Origin: Ipomoea triloba
Lineage: Eukaryota > Streptophyta > Magnoliopsida > Solanales > Convolvulaceae
Reading direction: 5' to 3'
DNA: 64,000 bases
Assembly (NCBI RefSeq): GCF_003576645.1
Contig: NC_044920.1
Coordinates: 21,171,749 to 21,235,748, forward strand
The notes under the pieces: model-generated
Databases searched by the model: none
The model's input: only the letters and a program-made list of their open reading frames with translations
Told to the model about the DNA's origin: nothing
In this document: positions 60,458 through 64,000 of the stretch, piece by piece
How positions within the stretch are numbered: the first letter of the stretch is position 1
Layout: the number at the start of each line of letters is the position of its first letter
Translations under genes and position numbers: made by a program

Positions 60458-60900
60458 GGGTGTGTTTGGAAAGCAGGAAAATGACTTTTGGAAAATGTTT
60501 TCTGGAAAATGAGTCATTTTCTGGAAAATGAGTTCATTTTCGGTGTTTGGATGTACTCTGGAAAACTGTCTGTGTGTGGTTGGTTCATTTTCCGGAAAAT
60601 GAGTAGAAATGTATAATTATATATTTTTATTATTTTATTTAAAATATATAAACTAATAATATTTATTAGAAATTATAAATAATTTTTTTTTCACAAAAAA
60701 AGGTTGCGCGAAGCCATTTTCCATTTCCGGAAAATGACTTTTGGATTTTTTGTCCGGAAGTCATTTTCCAGAAAAATGAGCTCATTTTCCATGGTCAATG
60801 GAAAATGTTTTCCGTTGACCACATTTTCCGGATGTTGCCAAACACCAAAAGTCCTGAAAATGATTTTCGGAAATCATTTTCCGGGTTACCAAACACACCC
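60458..60900. mobile_element. MITE of the GGGTGTGTTTGGAAA family, TAA target duplication
   Basis: The element is 443 bp. It starts GGGTGTGTTTGGAAA and ends GGGTTACCAAACACACCC, with TAA on both sides (60455-60457, 60901-60903). Inner blocks of GGAAAATGAGTCATTTTC and their inverses give a strong hairpin. TAA fits the PIF/Harbinger target. The 77-codon frame inside (60704-60937) is not a gene. Confidence 0.9.
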
Positions 60901-60929
60901 TAAGAAAACTGTGCATGTGTATTATGTGT

Positions 60930-61700
60930 TGTTATGAACAAAGATGTACAACCTATTACCTATATATACATTATGTATGAAGCTCAGCCATGCAATTCAA
61001 TAGTGAAAGCAATGACAAGGAGAAAACCTCTAGCCAACCTAACAAACCTCTTCTGATTATTTTAACACTCATCTTCAAGTTGGTGCACAAATATTGATCA
61101 TACCGAACTTGTTACAAATATATTATACTCTGTCCCTACTAAGCCCCTTCGTAAACAGATATGTTAGTTGGTTGCCGCTTCGAACATGTATAGTAAAGGA
61201 AAACTTGTTACAAGTATAATATATTTTATCCCTCCTAAGTCCCTTCGTTAACAGATATGTTAGTTGATTGTCGCTTCGAACATGTGTAGTAAAGAAAAAT
61301 TCTTTTTGAATCTTGTAATCATCAGACTACATGTGTCATTGCCCTATTCAGACTTTACACTCGAATGTGTTATAATACTCTGCTTCTTACTCTTCGACGA
61401 GACAAGATTACCTCCGATGAACATGCAATACCCTATTGTGGAACTTCTATCACTCGACGATCCAACCTAATCACCATAAGAAAATGCCTCAACATTTGTA
61501 TGTCCCCCAACTAGCATATAAGATCCCCTTCCTAGGAGCACTCTTTAGATACTTCACAACCTGAATGGTTGCATCCCAATGAATATGTGTATGAGCCTCC
61601 TTGAATTGACTCGCCACACTTACTAGGAAAGTGATGTTAGGCTGGGTAATAGTGAGATAGTTCGATCAACTTTCTTATTAACCTCTTATACTTGATAAGG
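60930..61700 (-). pseudogene. Copia 3' fragment (RNase H and LTR)
   Basis: An LTR-like segment (60930-61067) starts TGTTATGAACAAAG and ends ATTTTAACA, followed by CTTCAAGTTGGTGCAC, a Copia 3' polypurine region in reverse. On the minus strand from about 61650 a degenerate RNase H domain reads HIHWDATIQVVKYL, then GSSSDRSSTIGYCMFIGGN and LVSSKSKKQ. A tandem duplication of about 96 bp lies between domain and LTR (61104-61296). The rest of the element is missing. Confidence 0.75.
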
Positions 61701-63299
61701 ACGGTTTTGACACATCCATCAAGTATCAAATCATAATATAGAGTTTAGATATCGTGTTCTACTGGAGATGACTCTTGTAATGTTAGGAATTGATGCAAGG
61801 TAGAGTTAAGCACAAGCTAAAACTATTCTTATAAAAGCTAGGCATGCATATCGTAAAAGAGTTGGGTTGATATGATTAAGCTTAAAACAAATAAGACAAG
61901 TAAAACAAAGGACCGTGACTTTTGATTCAAGCTAAGATGCCAAATATTATACTAAGGATTAGAAAATTAAAACAAGGCATAGAGTACGTGAGATGCACAA
62001 AAGTGTCCAAATACCATTCTCGTAGCTATTTGGACTTGCAACCTCACATTAAACTCCACTTTCATGGCAATTCAACCCAAGGTTGCCCATTCAAGAACAC
62101 AAGGCATAAATTCTCTTTAATACCCAAAATACTCTCGTATTGGGCATCAAGTGTGTGAATGTGTAGCTAGTGTACAAGCTCTACTCTCGTAGCAACAAAC
62201 ACACTCCAAATAAAGCATATAATTGTAATCCAACAATCATACACAAATTTCACAACAAATCCATTTCACATAACAACCCTAGAACACCCAAATAATCCCC
62301 TTTTATGCAATACAAATCAAATATGCATCAATAACAAGAAATCAAACCAAATCCTAGTCTCAAATCACTTAGCTACTCATAATATAACAATGAATACACA
62401 ATATTAAAGAAGCAATTGAAAGTATAAATAGAAATCAAAGAAAAGAGAGGAATACGAAAACTTCTCTATTTAAGTTTTGGAATCCAAGATTGCAAGGTGT
62501 CTTGAGCTTAAAAATAGAATGGATCAAGAAACCTACACTAATCTAAGCTATCCTAAAGCTAAACCTAGCTAAAAATTGAAGGAGAAATGAAAGATGTATT
62601 TTTAGGTGGAAGAAATATCATTTTAAAGGGTAAAAACAGGGCTGAGATAAATTGCAGAGGTTGGTCACGGGTGTGTCCATACCCGTGCCCAGAAATGAAG
62701 GGCTTACTGCCTAGTGGCCACGGGCGTGGCCATACCCGTGGCCAAAAGGCAGTGTGCACTCTATGCACATTGTCCGTCTTCTAGGTTATTTGTCATCCAT
62801 GAATCCAAGTAGTTGTATGACTTACTTGAAGACAAAGGTAGTCACCTACACCTACACACTTAGACCAAGTGTTTATGACTTTAATTAGGCAGCCAACAAA
62901 AGGGATGCAAGATTACATGCAAACTGGACCAACCTTGTATATTCAATGTCGAAATACAGACAAAACTCACAAACACTCTACACAAAGAGCAATGCAAACA
63001 ATGCCACCACTCCTTTTTGCCAAATTCTCAACCAAAAAAAAAAAAGGTCCATGCAGGGCTAAAGGTGGTTGTTTATACATATAAGAGTATTTACAAGCCA
63101 ACTAGATAAAAATTACTCTTAATGGAGGATAACTTCAAGGCATAATTACCTAAAATCATTCACAAAGTCAGTCCACACAACATGCTCTTAAAATTACTCA
63201 TCACATGTGCCAACTGCATGACCTGACACATGCCTAGTTCGGGTAATAATTGCCTAGCAGGCACATGCCAACTACTGCCTTGGCACATGCCAACTATTG
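61701..63299. other. Non-coding repeat DNA, probably LTR-retrotransposon derived
   Basis: No coding domain is visible. Near 62661-62743 two hairpins occur: CACGGGTGTGTCCATACCCG, and GGCCACGGG paired with CCCGTGGCC. The A-rich stretch 61900-62450 resembles untranslated retroelement sequence. AGTCCACACAACATGCTCTT at 63171 recurs at 63957. Confidence 0.35.
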
Positions 63300-63778
63300 T
63301 CTAGCATACTTTTTTTTTTTGATCAAAAGGAGGGGAGGACCCCTGAGGAGAGACCAAGCTAAGAAATCTCCCTCACTCTACGACCTTGTGCGATACGCAC
63401 AAAGTCACCGCAGTACGCCTCATCACACTCCGACGGGCAGGAAGAGAACTCAATCCATTCCCTCGTCCGACAGCTGCCTATCATGGCTAAAGCATCTGCA
63501 CTCCGATTTTGTTCACGAAAGATAGCACAAATGGAGATACTCCAATCCTTGGCACACCATCGGGCAGCCTCATTCACAAGGTCTCGAGCAATGCCCCGAA
63601 GGTCAGCTCCGTCTCGTATCCATCTGATAGCCTCCCGGGCATCCGACTGAATCTCCACATCTCGGATCCCTTTTCCCCAGGCCCAGCGCATGGCCGTGAT
63701 AATAGCCAGAACCTCGGTTACGGTAGGGTCAGTTTGGGCAGCACTCGCGGCAAAGCCAATTGCAAAACGCACATGAGT
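63300..63778 (-). pseudogene. LINE 3' end with RNase H domain
   Basis: The minus-strand frame 63772-63359 (137 aa) is an RVT_3 RNase H domain: VTEVLAIITAMRWAWGKGIR, VEIQSDAREAIRWI with the active-site aspartate, then WSISICAIFREQNRSADALA. It is uninterrupted. After the stop the minus strand passes through CCTCCTTTTGATC into an A run (T run at 63309-63320), a LINE tail. The catalytic core upstream is missing, so this is a 5'-truncated copy, cleaner than the other two in the window. Confidence 0.75.
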
Positions 63779-64000
63779 AAGTCACTTTTCTATTTTTTAT
63801 TTTCTATTTGCAATTTTTAAAATTTTCTCATTTTTCATTAAAAACAAAAAAATTATCTTCAAAGCATATATTTTCTATGTTATTTTTCAAGTTAAAAATT
63901 ACAAAATTATTTGAAATCTAATTATTATCTTTATGTTAATTTACAATTGCTAGTGATAAGTCCACACAACATGCTCTTAAAATTGCTCATCACATTTGCC
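63779..64000. other. AT-rich DNA to window end
   Basis: No gene. The last 44 bases repeat 63171-63214 (GTCCACACAACATGCTC, then TTAAAATTRCTCATCACA), so a direct repeat flanks the LINE fragment and may continue beyond the window. Confidence 0.6.

Overview
The window is nuclear DNA of a flowering plant, almost certainly a eudicot. It is AT-rich, has long introns with plant GT-AG borders, and is crowded with plant transposon classes: Tourist, Stowaway and hAT-like MITEs, Copia and Gypsy fragments, L1-type LINE ends and tRNA-derived SINEs. I cannot name the species; an asterid is only a guess.

Three host genes can be rebuilt exon by exon, each with an uninterrupted reading frame. RFT1 (minus strand, 17918-22564, 14 exons, 530 aa) is an ER multi-pass membrane protein of dolichol-linked N-glycosylation. 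SMC6 (plus strand, 27503-52479, 28 exons, 1053 aa) is the ABC-ATPase subunit of the SMC5/6 genome-maintenance complex. An F-box/leucine-rich-repeat protein of the At5g07670 type (plus strand, 56913-59158, 2 exons, 496 aa) is a probable SCF ubiquitin-ligase adaptor. The same three gene types in the same order lie, from memory, at Arabidopsis At5g07630, At5g07660 and At5g07670, so this looks like a conserved microsyntenic block. The genes share no evident pathway.

Layout. 1-17.2 kb is gene-free repeat territory: a segmental duplication (1.5-2.15 kb and 7.95-9.09 kb), LINE RNase H fragments, a tandem pair of Tourist-like MITEs, several foldback elements, two related elements carrying a 110-bp minisatellite, a head-to-head pair of elements filled with a CTTAAGGTGCGT repeat, SINEs, and Copia and Gypsy remnants. 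17.2-22.7 kb holds RFT1. 22.7-27.5 kb holds a LINE ORF1 (DUF4283) pseudogene, a twelve-fold perfect 40-bp homopolymer satellite, a foldback MITE and the SMC6 promoter with two E2F-like sites. 27.5-52.5 kb is SMC6, whose introns are about 87% of the gene; introns 8, 11 and 12 were enlarged by Copia elements, all antisense to the gene, two of them nested. 52.5-56.9 kb is intergenic. 56.9-59.2 kb is the F-box gene, flanked by two MITEs of one family. 59.2-64 kb returns to Copia and LINE remnants.

I found no gene cluster or coding system that looks new. The more unusual content is structural: transposons with internal minisatellites, nested insertions with readable target-site duplications, paired MITEs, and a suspiciously perfect satellite.
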